Below are positions 7,458 to 15,021 of a stretch of DNA of 19,606 nucleotides, in pieces (the first letter of the stretch is position 1; each line of letters starts with the position of its first letter). The notes under the pieces are model-generated. The model was not told the origin of the DNA, did no database searches, and saw nothing but the letters and a program-made list of their open reading frames with translations. Both the position numbers and the translations under genes were made by a program. The stretch is from assembly GCA_023431385.1 (NCBI GenBank), contig JAEYWA010000089.1, forward strand, positions 1 through 19,606. Direction: 5' to 3'. The stretch comes from Bacillota bacterium. Lineage in GTDB: Bacteria > Bacillota > Clostridia > Acetivibrionales > DSM-1351.

Positions 7458-7490
7458 AGCCAGGGCATTTATTGTCCTGGCTATTTGTTT
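7458..7490 (+). terminator. Rho-independent terminator of the DUF1540 gene
   Basis: AGCCAGGGCA (from 7458) pairs with TGTCCTGGCT (to 7482) as a 10-bp stem with one G-T pair and a TTTAT loop. ATTTGTTT follows, about 40 bp after the stop codon. Confidence 0.85.
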
Positions 7491-7525
7491 AATATGAAAA
7501 CATACAGTCATCTCATACATAATAG

Positions 7526-7555
7526 TATCAAGTACACATTTACGTGTACTTGATA
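7526..7555. repeat. Perfect 12-bp inverted repeat
   Basis: TATCAAGTACAC (7526-7537) and GTGTACTTGATA (7544-7555) are separated by six bases. It lies between the ends of the convergent DUF1540 and ydbC-like genes. There is no T run on either strand, so it may be an operator or a weak terminator of the minus-strand transcript. Its role is unknown. Confidence 0.55.
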
Positions 7556-7584
7556 TTACATACTATACGATACATGATAATTGC

Positions 7585-7806
7585 TTATATATCCATATTG
7601 TTTAATAGCTTTTTTAACTCTTTTAGCTCATCTTTGGATAGAGTTACACCTTTGCCCATCTTCTCATGATCAGGAGACCAATCACGTATATCATACTTTG
7701 GTTCTCTGTCATTCCAGCTCATAAGATTTAACTCCTTATTCCATCCCTTGTTTGACTCTGATAATATTCCAAAATTCTCTGTTATTTCATACTTGATTTC
7801 TGCCAT
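7585..7806 (-). CDS. YdbC family PC4-like nucleic-acid binding protein
   Basis: This 73-residue cytoplasmic protein matches the Firmicutes YdbC family, which has the fold of the eukaryotic coactivator PC4 and binds single-stranded DNA. Strands and the hallmark block are visible: MAEIKYEITENFGILSE, GWNKELNLMSWN, then REPKYDIRDWSPDHEKMGKG. A C-terminal helix, LSKDELKELKKLL, follows. I chose ATG 7804-7806 because the family starts with MA(D/E)IK. GGAG lies 12 nt upstream, rather far. The frame is open for 15 more codons to an ATG at 7851, but that extension is not family-like. It lies 86 bp after the ROK gene on the same strand. The cellular role is not well defined, and transcription or repair has been suggested for the fold. 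Confidence 0.85.
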   Translation of the reverse strand: MAEIKYEITENFGILSESNKGWNKELNLMSWNDREPKYDIRDWSPDHEKMGKGVTLSKDELKELKKLLNNMDI

Positions 7807-7839
7807 AATGTAAAATATCTCCATTTCTAAATAAAACTC

Positions 7840-7859
7840 ACAAGCAATCAATAGCTTGT
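7840..7859 (-). terminator. Weak hairpin after the ROK gene
   Basis: ACAAGC (7840-7845) and GCTTGT (7854-7859) form a six-bp stem with an eight-base loop. On the minus strand it is followed by GAGTTTTATTT. This may be a weak terminator between the ROK gene and the ydbC-like gene. Confidence 0.3.
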
Positions 7860-7892
7860 TCTATAACAGTATCAGCTTAAAAAGTTTATATA

Positions 7893-8873
7893 TTATATTA
7901 AATCAGATAACTTTTCATCCTTAAAGGCACCCAACATAGCTGCTCCAACAATTATTCCGGCATTACCCATTTCAGCCATTTTAAATTCAGGTATATGAAA
8001 TTCCTTACCATAAATTTTTTCTCTCAGCAAATCAACAAGAGGATATACCAGACTGTTACCCAATTTGCTTATTGGTCCGGCTATAATAACAACCTCAGGC
8101 ATTAATATATTTACAATATTGGCTAGTCCCTCTGCGAAATATAATATATACTCCTGACATGCCTTTTTTGCTCTCTCGTCACCCGCTTTTGCGGCTTCAA
8201 AAATAGTCAGCTCTGTAATCTGATTATTACAGCTATTTGCAGCAATATTAGCAAGTATTGAATCAGGGTACTCTTCGATCAGCTGCTTGGTCTGACTGAT
8301 TAATGCGGACGCTGAAGCATACTGCTCCCAGCAGCCTTTTCTTCCGCAGGTACAAGTTCTTCCGTTAAAATCTATTACCATATGTCCAAACTCTGTTCCT
8401 CCAAAGTTTAAACCGTTGTATATACAGCCTTCGAGAATTATTCCTCCGCCAATACCCACTCCTACCTTGATGGTAAGAGAATTATTAGTACCATACGCGG
8501 CGCCCAGCAAATATTCAGCTATGGCAACACAATTAGCATCATTCTCAACATAAACAGGTACATGGAAATACTTCTGGATTTCAGTCCTGACCTTGGCATT
8601 GTTGAAGTTCATGGTGTAGTTTTTTAATACTATTCCATGAAGGTTGTCGGTTATACCAGGACATCCAACACCAATATACTTGACATTTTTAATCTCAAGG
8701 TCCTCATCACTTAGAATTGTTGATACCAAACCGCACATATCCTTGATAATTTCTTCAAATTCCCTATCCTTATTTGTAGGGATTGTGTCACGACGGATAA
8801 GCTTTCCATTCTTGTCCAATATTCCGGCTACTATGTTTCTTACACCCAATTCAATTCCAATACTATATTTCAT
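7893..8873 (-). CDS. ROK family sugar kinase, probable glucokinase
   Basis: A 326-residue cytoplasmic kinase of the ROK (repressor, ORF, kinase) family, which phosphorylates glucose or related sugars with ATP. It has no N-terminal helix-turn-helix, so it is an enzyme rather than an NagC/XylR-type repressor. The catalytic Asp is in ENDAN (D112). The Gly-rich loop is GVGIGGGIILEG (138-149). EFGH (161-164) is followed by CTCGRKGCWEQ with C174, C176 and C181; His164 and these cysteines form the ROK zinc site. The N-terminal loop is unusual: GIELGVRNIVAG replaces the common DxGGT pattern. GAGG lies 9 nt before the ATG. It lies 84 bp after kimA on the same strand, with TATAAT sequences between, so it may have its own promoter. 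The preferred sugar cannot be told from sequence. Confidence 0.87.
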   Translation of the reverse strand: MKYSIGIELGVRNIVAGILDKNGKLIRRDTIPTNKDREFEEIIKDMCGLVSTILSDEDLEIKNVKYIGVGCPGITDNLHGIVLKNYTMNFNNAKVRTEIQKYFHVPVYVENDANCVAIAEYLLGAAYGTNNSLTIKVGVGIGGGIILEGCIYNGLNFGGTEFGHMVIDFNGRTCTCGRKGCWEQYASASALISQTKQLIEEYPDSILANIAANSCNNQITELTIFEAAKAGDERAKKACQEYILYFAEGLANIVNILMPEVVIIAGPISKLGNSLVYPLVDLLREKIYGKEFHIPEFKMAEMGNAGIIVGAAMLGAFKDEKLSDLI

Positions 8874-8942
8874 ATTCAGACGCCTCGATTTTAAAATAGT
8901 TTATTACTTAATTATATATTATATATCATTTAATATTAGAAT

Positions 8943-8956
8943 ACATTAGCTAATGT
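8943..8956. repeat. 14-bp perfect palindrome at the end of kimA
   Basis: ACATTAGCTAATGT is fully self-complementary and lies one base beyond the kimA stop codon, upstream of the ROK gene. It has no loop, so a protein-binding site is more plausible than an RNA hairpin. Chance is possible in AT-rich DNA. Confidence 0.35.
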
Positions 8957-8957
8957 C

Positions 8958-10826
8958 TTAATCATACTTTGGATTATTTAAAACAAAGTCATCATCCCTT
9001 AATTGTAAAGGCATAACGGATACTACTATGTGTTTGTGCTTTAGTAACTCTCTTTCAATATAATACCTTGTATTATTATGTAAAATTTTATGCCACCATT
9101 TCTTTACAGCAAATTGAGGAAGTATTACAGTAATCATATCGCCATTCTGATAATCGTATTCGGCCGATTCTATAAACTTCAGTAAAGGATCGACCACCTT
9201 TCTGAAGGGTGAATGCTTGATAATTAATGGAATATCTGTTTTCAGAGCTCCATACTTTTCCTTTATTTTTTTTGCAGCTTCATCATCAATAGCCACACTG
9301 AACGCTGTTACATTTTCAGATATTGTTTTTGCATATCTCAAAGCTCTTAAGCTTGATCTGTTTATGCTTTCAATGGGCACTATAACTCTGTTGGTATATA
9401 CCGCCTTATTTATATCGAAGGCTTCAATTTCCTCCGGCTTCAATCTCAGCTGTCTCATTACAGCGTTATAATGCTTCTTAACCTTAAAGATCATTAATAT
9501 TAAAATGGGGATTAATATTACTACAAGCCAAGCTCCTTCTTCAAACTTGGTAAAGGCGATTATAACAACAACTATCGAAGTTACAATTGCACCAAAGCCA
9601 TTTATTACAGCCTTGTGCTTCCAGCCTTTTCCCTTGCTCTTCTTCCACTTCATAAACATTCCTGTCTGAGCCAGGGTGAATGAAATAAATACACCTATAG
9701 CATATAAACCCAGCAGGCTTGTAACCTTTGCTTTAAATATGATCATCAGTATTGATGCAACAATGGATAGTAATATTATACCATTGTCATAGCTAAGTCT
9801 GTCCCCTCTCATACTTAGCTGACGAGGAGCATATCCTTCTTTCGCCATTAAGGATATCAGCATGGGGAAACCTGAATAAGCTGTATTTGCGGCCATAACA
9901 AGTATAATAAACGTAGTTGCCGTTATATAGTAAAACATAAAATTGTGTCCGAAAATCTCTTCAGCTATAAGAACAAGCATGGCGTTACCCTGTGGATTCA
10001 CCTGATATAAATTTGCCAGGACGGAGCTCCCACCGAATAAAACGAGAATTATCATTGAAAGGAGAAATAAAACTCTCTTTGCATATTTGGTGCTTGGCTC
10101 CTTGAAATTGGGAACTGCGTTACTTACTGCCTCAACACCTGTAAGAGCAGTACAACCGTTGGAAAAAGCTCTCAGAATGAGAATTATTGATAACGGTTCC
10201 ACTACCGAAGGCATATTTTGGGGTGGCGGAGGAACATATCCTCTTTTTATTGTAACAAGTCCCCACACAATCATAATTATGATTCCTATAATAAACATAT
10301 AGGCAGGTATTCCAAATATCCTTGAGGATTCTTTTATGCCTCTCAAGTTTCCTATCATAAGAAGGAGTACCAGAACAACTGCTATAAGTACCGAATATGG
10401 CTTGAAAACTTTAAAAGCTGTTGTAAACTGCTCAACGCCAGAGGATATACTAACTGCAACGGTAAGTATATAATCTACTGCCAATGCTGCCCCGGCAGTT
10501 ACACCAGCGCGTATACCGAGATTTTCCTTAGCAACCACGTAGGCTCCACCGCCATTGGGATAACTATCAATTATCTGCCTGTATGATAACATCAAAATCA
10601 TAAGCAGACATATAATTGACACTGAAATAAATGACAGCTGCTTATATGCTCCTAGACCAATAACAGGTATCAAAACCATTAATACTTCCTGACCGGCATA
10701 TGCCACAGAAGATATGGCATCACTTGATAAAATAGGCAGTCCCCACAAAACGCCCATCCTCTGTTCATTTAATGCTTCATTTTTCAAAGGTTTACCGACA
10801 AGGACACGTCTTACTTTTTTGAACAT
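8958..10826 (-). CDS. kimA: KimA-type potassium importer (APC superfamily)
   Basis: This 622-residue membrane protein matches Bacillus subtilis KimA (YdaO), a proton-coupled high-affinity K+ importer. Residues 1-450 hold about 12 membrane helices. Residues 451-622 form a soluble, universal-stress-protein-like domain seen in KimA. Family stretches are GKPLKNEA, SSDAISSVAYAGQEVL, SYRQIIDSYPNGGGAYVV, DYILTVAVSISSG and ALTGVEAVSNAVPNF. The C-terminal WWHKILHN is also conserved. D36, Y43, D117 and T121 fall at the same numbers as residues of B. subtilis KimA implicated in K+ handling (from memory). The ATG has GAGG four bases upstream. A promoter lies about 130 bp upstream. I could not recognise the c-di-AMP (ydaO) riboswitch that precedes this gene in Bacillus. 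A general amino-acid permease is the less likely alternative. Confidence 0.88.
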   Translation of the reverse strand: MFKKVRRVLVGKPLKNEALNEQRMGVLWGLPILSSDAISSVAYAGQEVLMVLIPVIGLGAYKQLSFISVSIICLLMILMLSYRQIIDSYPNGGGAYVVAKENLGIRAGVTAGAALAVDYILTVAVSISSGVEQFTTAFKVFKPYSVLIAVVLVLLLMIGNLRGIKESSRIFGIPAYMFIIGIIIMIVWGLVTIKRGYVPPPPQNMPSVVEPLSIILILRAFSNGCTALTGVEAVSNAVPNFKEPSTKYAKRVLFLLSMIILVLFGGSSVLANLYQVNPQGNAMLVLIAEEIFGHNFMFYYITATTFIILVMAANTAYSGFPMLISLMAKEGYAPRQLSMRGDRLSYDNGIILLSIVASILMIIFKAKVTSLLGLYAIGVFISFTLAQTGMFMKWKKSKGKGWKHKAVINGFGAIVTSIVVVIIAFTKFEEGAWLVVILIPILILMIFKVKKHYNAVMRQLRLKPEEIEAFDINKAVYTNRVIVPIESINRSSLRALRYAKTISENVTAFSVAIDDEAAKKIKEKYGALKTDIPLIIKHSPFRKVVDPLLKFIESAEYDYQNGDMITVILPQFAVKKWWHKILHNNTRYYIERELLKHKHIVVSVMPLQLRDDDFVLNNPKYD

Positions 10827-10953
10827 ACAACCTCACCCGTTTACTACAAGTAATTTTTACAAATTTCATGTAAATTTACTTAACCCTTCCGATGTTTAAT
10901 GATAACTTACGATAAAAACTTGGAATATCTGGTATCATAGCAATAACTATTGT

Positions 10954-10982
10954 ATTCTATTCCTTTTTATTTCAATTTACAA
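10954..10982 (-). promoter_or_regulatory. Probable kimA promoter
   Basis: On the minus strand, -35 TTGTAA (10977-10982) and -10 TAGAAT (10954-10959) are separated by exactly 17 bp. This leaves a leader of about 120 nt before the kimA ATG. The 291-bp gap between kimA and the UPF0182 gene otherwise holds only AT-rich sequence and the preceding terminator. Confidence 0.5.
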
Positions 10983-11051
10983 TATAATTTTTTAATATAT
11001 TTTTGTTGTTACATAAGATAGTATTATATACATTTTTAATAATTTTGCAGT

Positions 11052-11098
11052 AAAAAAGAAGCCGCGCACAGTTGTTGTTCAACAACCTTTGCAACGGC
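11052..11098 (-). terminator. Terminator after the smc-ftsY-UPF0182 operon
   Basis: On the minus strand a GCCG/CGGC outer stem (11095-11098 with 11061-11064) encloses a GTTGTT/AACAAC hairpin and is followed by TTCTTTTTT. It lies just after the UPF0182 stop codon. Confidence 0.65.
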
Positions 11099-11117
11099 CC
11101 TCATAAGCTATTTAAGT

Positions 11118-13991
11118 TTATTTTTTCAAGCTCTCAATAAGATCGCTGATTTCCTTTGACTGCTTCATTAAATCGTCAAGCTTTTTCTGTATTTCATCTA
11201 GTTTTTGCTGATCTATCTCTCCCGACTTATCCTGAGGAGGAGTACCGGTATCAGCTGCTTGCTGCTCCTCAGACTTGTTGTCCTGATCCTTTTGATCAGT
11301 ATCAGTCTGCCCTTCATCCTTCTGATCTACTGTAGGTATTTTGTTGTCGGTAAGCTTCAAGTCACCCTTAAAGAGATTATTCAGTGCATCCTCAAGATTG
11401 TCTCCTATTCCATGCTTGAAGTCTGCTCCCTCCTGATACCCCACAACGATTTTCTTTACCTGGGGGATTGAAGATTCACTTTTTGACTGAATATAAATAG
11501 GTTCTACATACAGTACACTGTTTTCTATAGGTATTACAAGTAAGCTTCCCTTAAATACGTTGGATTTTCCCTGTCCCCACAGAGTATTGTATTCAGAAAT
11601 TTCACTTATCTGGTTTATATTAACCTCTACCTGGTCAGGTCCTAATACATTGGTGTTCTTTGGGAAGTTGAAAAGTATCATTTCCCCGTAATTTTCCTTT
11701 GAGTTTCTTACTGCCAACCAGGAAATCATATTGTGTTTTCCAGCGGAAGGTGTGAAGGGTCTCATCAGAATAAGCTCTTCTGTCTTGCCCAGATCACCGG
11801 GAAGCTTGATCATATTATAGTAAGCATCTATATCTCTAACCTTGTCTGGACTTGTTTCATCTGGATATTTTGCAATGCTCCAGGCATCCTGATTTGTATA
11901 GAAGTTCGAGATATTTTCTTCGTTAACGTTAGGGTCCAAATGATATTTCTTTAAGATTTCTGTCTGAATTTTAAATAAAGTCTCGGGATATCTGGTATGT
12001 GATGCAATATCTGCCGGAAGTGCTTCCGTCGTAAATACATCCGGATATACCTTCTGGTATGCTTGGATTATCGGGTCTTCCTTATCAATGATGTAATATT
12101 TAACTGTGCCGTCATAGGCATCAACCGTAATTTTTACAGAGTTCCTGATATAGTTTATACCGTTAAGGGCCCTTAGGTCTGGCTCATTGCTTTGAGTGTA
12201 GTAATTTTGAGCATATGGAAAATTATCAGATATTGTATAGGCATCCAGCACCCATTTTAGTCTGCCATCAGCAGTTATAGTCAAAGCAGGGTCTGAATCC
12301 ACCTTCAAAAAAGGTACCCCTTTCTGAGCTCTCTCAACCACATTTCTATTTAATAATATCTGGGACTGAGCATTAATATTACTGGAAACAAGAATATTTG
12401 CATCCATAAACTTAATGGCAAACAATACTCTGTTCAACATATTCATTTTAATTTTCTCTGTATCTTTTGCATCAAAATGGCTTGTAGCGGTACCATCATA
12501 ATCAATTTCCGGCTCTTTATTTGAACCCTTTGGATTTACAATAACAAAGTTGTTTGTCAGTTCACCATAGTATATTCTAGGTTCTGTAATGTTGAGGTTC
12601 TCCTTGTCAACGGTGTCCATTTTCAGCCCGCTTAAGAGAAATTCAACCTGCCCCTGTGCAGTTAACTTATTTATTGGATTGACTACAACTCCATAACCGT
12701 GTGTATATTTAAAGGTTTTATTAACAAAGTTCTGATTTTGCAGATTGGCGGTATTTATTTCTCTGGCTGAGATAAGTACGGGTATCTCTCTGCCGTTTAC
12801 CGTATAGTTTAATATGTCTCCGGTTGTAAATGTATAGAAGTTCGTATTACTTTGGAGCTGCTTGTTGCTATCCAGTGTAGGTAAATAATCCACCACACGG
12901 ATGTTGTCTATGGTGTTTTTATTGTTCTTTACTATTTCAGGGGTTAAATTTTCAATTGTTTTGAAATCATATTGTTTAATCTTATCAAGACCGTATGCCG
13001 CCCTCGTTTCAAGCATATTATTCTTTAAATAATTTTTTTCATAATCAAATTCATTTGGCTTAACAAAAACAGTTTGAACAATACCTGAGACGATTGTAAC
13101 CAAGATTAACAGAATGGGGTAGACAGCTATAGTAATTGCAGCCTTTTTAAGCTTACCCTTCCACATGAACAGAAAGGAAATTAAAACAATAGCTAAAACT
13201 ATAATAGGAGCAATAGTATAAAACCTTATCCAAATATTTGTATTTGAATACCCTGAACCGATTACTCCAGTTTGTGTAAAGCTGGAGTATAAAAGATCCT
13301 CTCTTTGAAATTTATATGATACCGATTTAAGTACGAAGAACACAGCAACATTTATAAGGTTGTGCCTTAAGAGAATCTTGTCTTTAAGAACATCAAATGA
13401 AAACGTATTGTTTAAGGCAGTAAGCAGTACCAATACATAATAAGCTGCAGAGTATATCACAATAAACAGCCACAGGTTTGAAACAAAGTCCAGAAGCGAC
13501 ATGTAAAACGGCCTTTGGAACATATAATAACCTATGTCCTGTCCAAATTGAGGATCAACCCTGTCAAATTTTACAGAGTTTAAAAACAGAAGTGCCTTTC
13601 CGTAAAAGTAATCTTTTGTAAGGAATGCTCCTATAATACCGATAATCAATGCTATTGGAGCATTGTACATTTTTCTTGCTTCAAGATTGTTACGGGTAAA
13701 ATATTTTTTCAGATTTCTAATAATAAATGTATTAGATATAAAGACAAATAAACTTATCACAATAAAACTTAACAGTATGAAAATTATTTTGTATAGAAGA
13801 TTAGTAGTAAAAACAGACGAATAATCCGCCTTTGGATTAAGTTCCTTGAGCTGAATCAATTCCATATATATGGAACTTGCTGTTATAGCTGCTACTATCA
13901 GTACTACCAATGTTATCAGAAATACAATTTTGCCTTTACTGCTCTTTTTATTCTTTTCCTTATAGTAATCATAATTAACTGTATTGTCCAT
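11118..13991 (-). CDS. UPF0182 family large membrane protein
   Basis: A 957-residue protein of the conserved but functionally uncharacterised UPF0182 family. The start is ATG 13989-13991 (MDNTVNYDYYK) because AAGGGAG lies five bases upstream. A frame extension of seven codons to an ATG at 14012 lacks such a site. The first 320 residues hold about seven hydrophobic helices, among them FLITLVVLIVAAITASSIYM, IIFILLSFIVISLFVFI and ILLILVTIVSGIVQTVFV. A soluble domain of about 550 residues follows, with an odd number of helices placing it outside the cell by inference. The C-terminal 75 residues are a low-complexity Gln/Asp/Lys linker (DQKDEGQTDTDQKDQDNK) and a predicted coiled coil (QKLDEIQKKLDDLMKQSKEI). 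It begins about 50 bp after ftsY and is probably cotranscribed with smc and ftsY. Confidence 0.9.
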   Translation of the reverse strand: MDNTVNYDYYKEKNKKSSKGKIVFLITLVVLIVAAITASSIYMELIQLKELNPKADYSSVFTTNLLYKIIFILLSFIVISLFVFISNTFIIRNLKKYFTRNNLEARKMYNAPIALIIGIIGAFLTKDYFYGKALLFLNSVKFDRVDPQFGQDIGYYMFQRPFYMSLLDFVSNLWLFIVIYSAAYYVLVLLTALNNTFSFDVLKDKILLRHNLINVAVFFVLKSVSYKFQREDLLYSSFTQTGVIGSGYSNTNIWIRFYTIAPIIVLAIVLISFLFMWKGKLKKAAITIAVYPILLILVTIVSGIVQTVFVKPNEFDYEKNYLKNNMLETRAAYGLDKIKQYDFKTIENLTPEIVKNNKNTIDNIRVVDYLPTLDSNKQLQSNTNFYTFTTGDILNYTVNGREIPVLISAREINTANLQNQNFVNKTFKYTHGYGVVVNPINKLTAQGQVEFLLSGLKMDTVDKENLNITEPRIYYGELTNNFVIVNPKGSNKEPEIDYDGTATSHFDAKDTEKIKMNMLNRVLFAIKFMDANILVSSNINAQSQILLNRNVVERAQKGVPFLKVDSDPALTITADGRLKWVLDAYTISDNFPYAQNYYTQSNEPDLRALNGINYIRNSVKITVDAYDGTVKYYIIDKEDPIIQAYQKVYPDVFTTEALPADIASHTRYPETLFKIQTEILKKYHLDPNVNEENISNFYTNQDAWSIAKYPDETSPDKVRDIDAYYNMIKLPGDLGKTEELILMRPFTPSAGKHNMISWLAVRNSKENYGEMILFNFPKNTNVLGPDQVEVNINQISEISEYNTLWGQGKSNVFKGSLLVIPIENSVLYVEPIYIQSKSESSIPQVKKIVVGYQEGADFKHGIGDNLEDALNNLFKGDLKLTDNKIPTVDQKDEGQTDTDQKDQDNKSEEQQAADTGTPPQDKSGEIDQQKLDEIQKKLDDLMKQSKEISDLIESLKK

Positions 13992-14041
13992 ATTTTCTCC
14001 CTTCACATACAATACTCTTTCCTGATTATATTAAGTTTTAA

Positions 14042-14950
14042 TCAAGAAAATAATGCTTCAACGAACTCAGTTGCATCAAATCTTTCCAAATCATCCATCT
14101 GCTCTCCGACTCCTATAAGCTTTACAGGAATATCAAGCTCTGATTTTATTGCTACAACAATTCCTCCCTTGGCTGTTCCGTCAAGCTTAGTCAGCACAAT
14201 ACCGGTAATGTCGGCTGTCTCACTGAAGGTCTTAGCCTGTGATATTGCATTTTGACCTGTTGTAGCATCAAGTACAAGAAGGGTTTCGCGGTCTGATCCC
14301 GGAAGTTCTCTGTCTAGCACCCTCGACATCTTTTTTAGCTCCTCCATAAGATTTTTCTTATTGTGAAGTCTTCCTGCCGTATCGCAGATAAGTAAATCCG
14401 CTTTCCTTGACTTTGCTGCTTGAATTGCGTCATATATGACAGCTGCTGGATCTGACCCCTCCTTCTGCGCTATTATTTCAACCCCCACACGATCGGCCCA
14501 TATTTCCAACTGATCAATGGCTGCAGCTCTGAAGGTATCCCCGGCTGCCAGGAGAACCTTCTTCCCCTTCTGTTTGTAAAGGTTAGCGATTTTACCGATG
14601 GAAGTAGTCTTTCCTACACCATTAACGCCGATAACAATAATTACAGCAGGCTTCGTATTGAGCTTTATTTCATTTCCGCCCTTTGAAAGTATCTCCTGAA
14701 GCTCCTCCTTTAAAAGATCTTTTACCTTCATCGGATCAATTATTTTTCTTTCACGAACCTTGGTTTTGAGGTCTGCAATTATTCTCATAGTTGTCTCTAT
14801 TCCCAGGTCCGACGTTATTAGAATTTCCTCCAGCTCATCAAATAACTCTTCATCAACTTTCCCAAATGATACAAGTACCTGATCTATTTTCTCGGTAATA
14901 CTCTTTCTGGTTTTTGTCAATCCTTCTTTAAGTTTATCGAAAAAGCCCAT
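14042..14950 (-). CDS. ftsY: Signal recognition particle receptor FtsY
   Basis: FtsY is the membrane-associated GTPase that receives ribosome-SRP complexes and hands them to the Sec translocon. The 302-residue protein has a short N-terminal N domain (about 1-95) and the G domain. The G1 P-loop is GVNGVGKTT (108-116). GDTFRAAAIDQL (137-148) is the insertion-box region. DTAGR (190-194) is G3, TKLDGTAKGG (254-263) is G4, and GVGEQMDDLERF (280-291) is the closing motif. The long acidic A domain of E. coli FtsY is absent, as usual in Firmicutes. GGAG lies 6 nt before the ATG. It begins 71 bp after smc, a widely conserved neighbour. Confidence 0.97.
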   Translation of the reverse strand: MGFFDKLKEGLTKTRKSITEKIDQVLVSFGKVDEELFDELEEILITSDLGIETTMRIIADLKTKVRERKIIDPMKVKDLLKEELQEILSKGGNEIKLNTKPAVIIVIGVNGVGKTTSIGKIANLYKQKGKKVLLAAGDTFRAAAIDQLEIWADRVGVEIIAQKEGSDPAAVIYDAIQAAKSRKADLLICDTAGRLHNKKNLMEELKKMSRVLDRELPGSDRETLLVLDATTGQNAISQAKTFSETADITGIVLTKLDGTAKGGIVVAIKSELDIPVKLIGVGEQMDDLERFDATEFVEALFS

Positions 14951-15021
14951 TCATATCTCCATTTCTGCCGGCATATTTAAGTCCGTGCTGCAATTTTTAA
15001 TATTGTTTTTAAGCTACTATT

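Noticed and set aside
7585..7851. The ydbC-like gene starting at ATG 7851
   Set aside because: The extra 15 residues are not family-like, whereas the ATG at 7806 gives the normal YdbC N-terminus.
10827..11050. Possible ydaO/c-di-AMP riboswitch upstream of kimA
   Set aside because: No conserved core or matching stem-loops could be recognised by eye in this AT-rich leader. A covariance search would decide.
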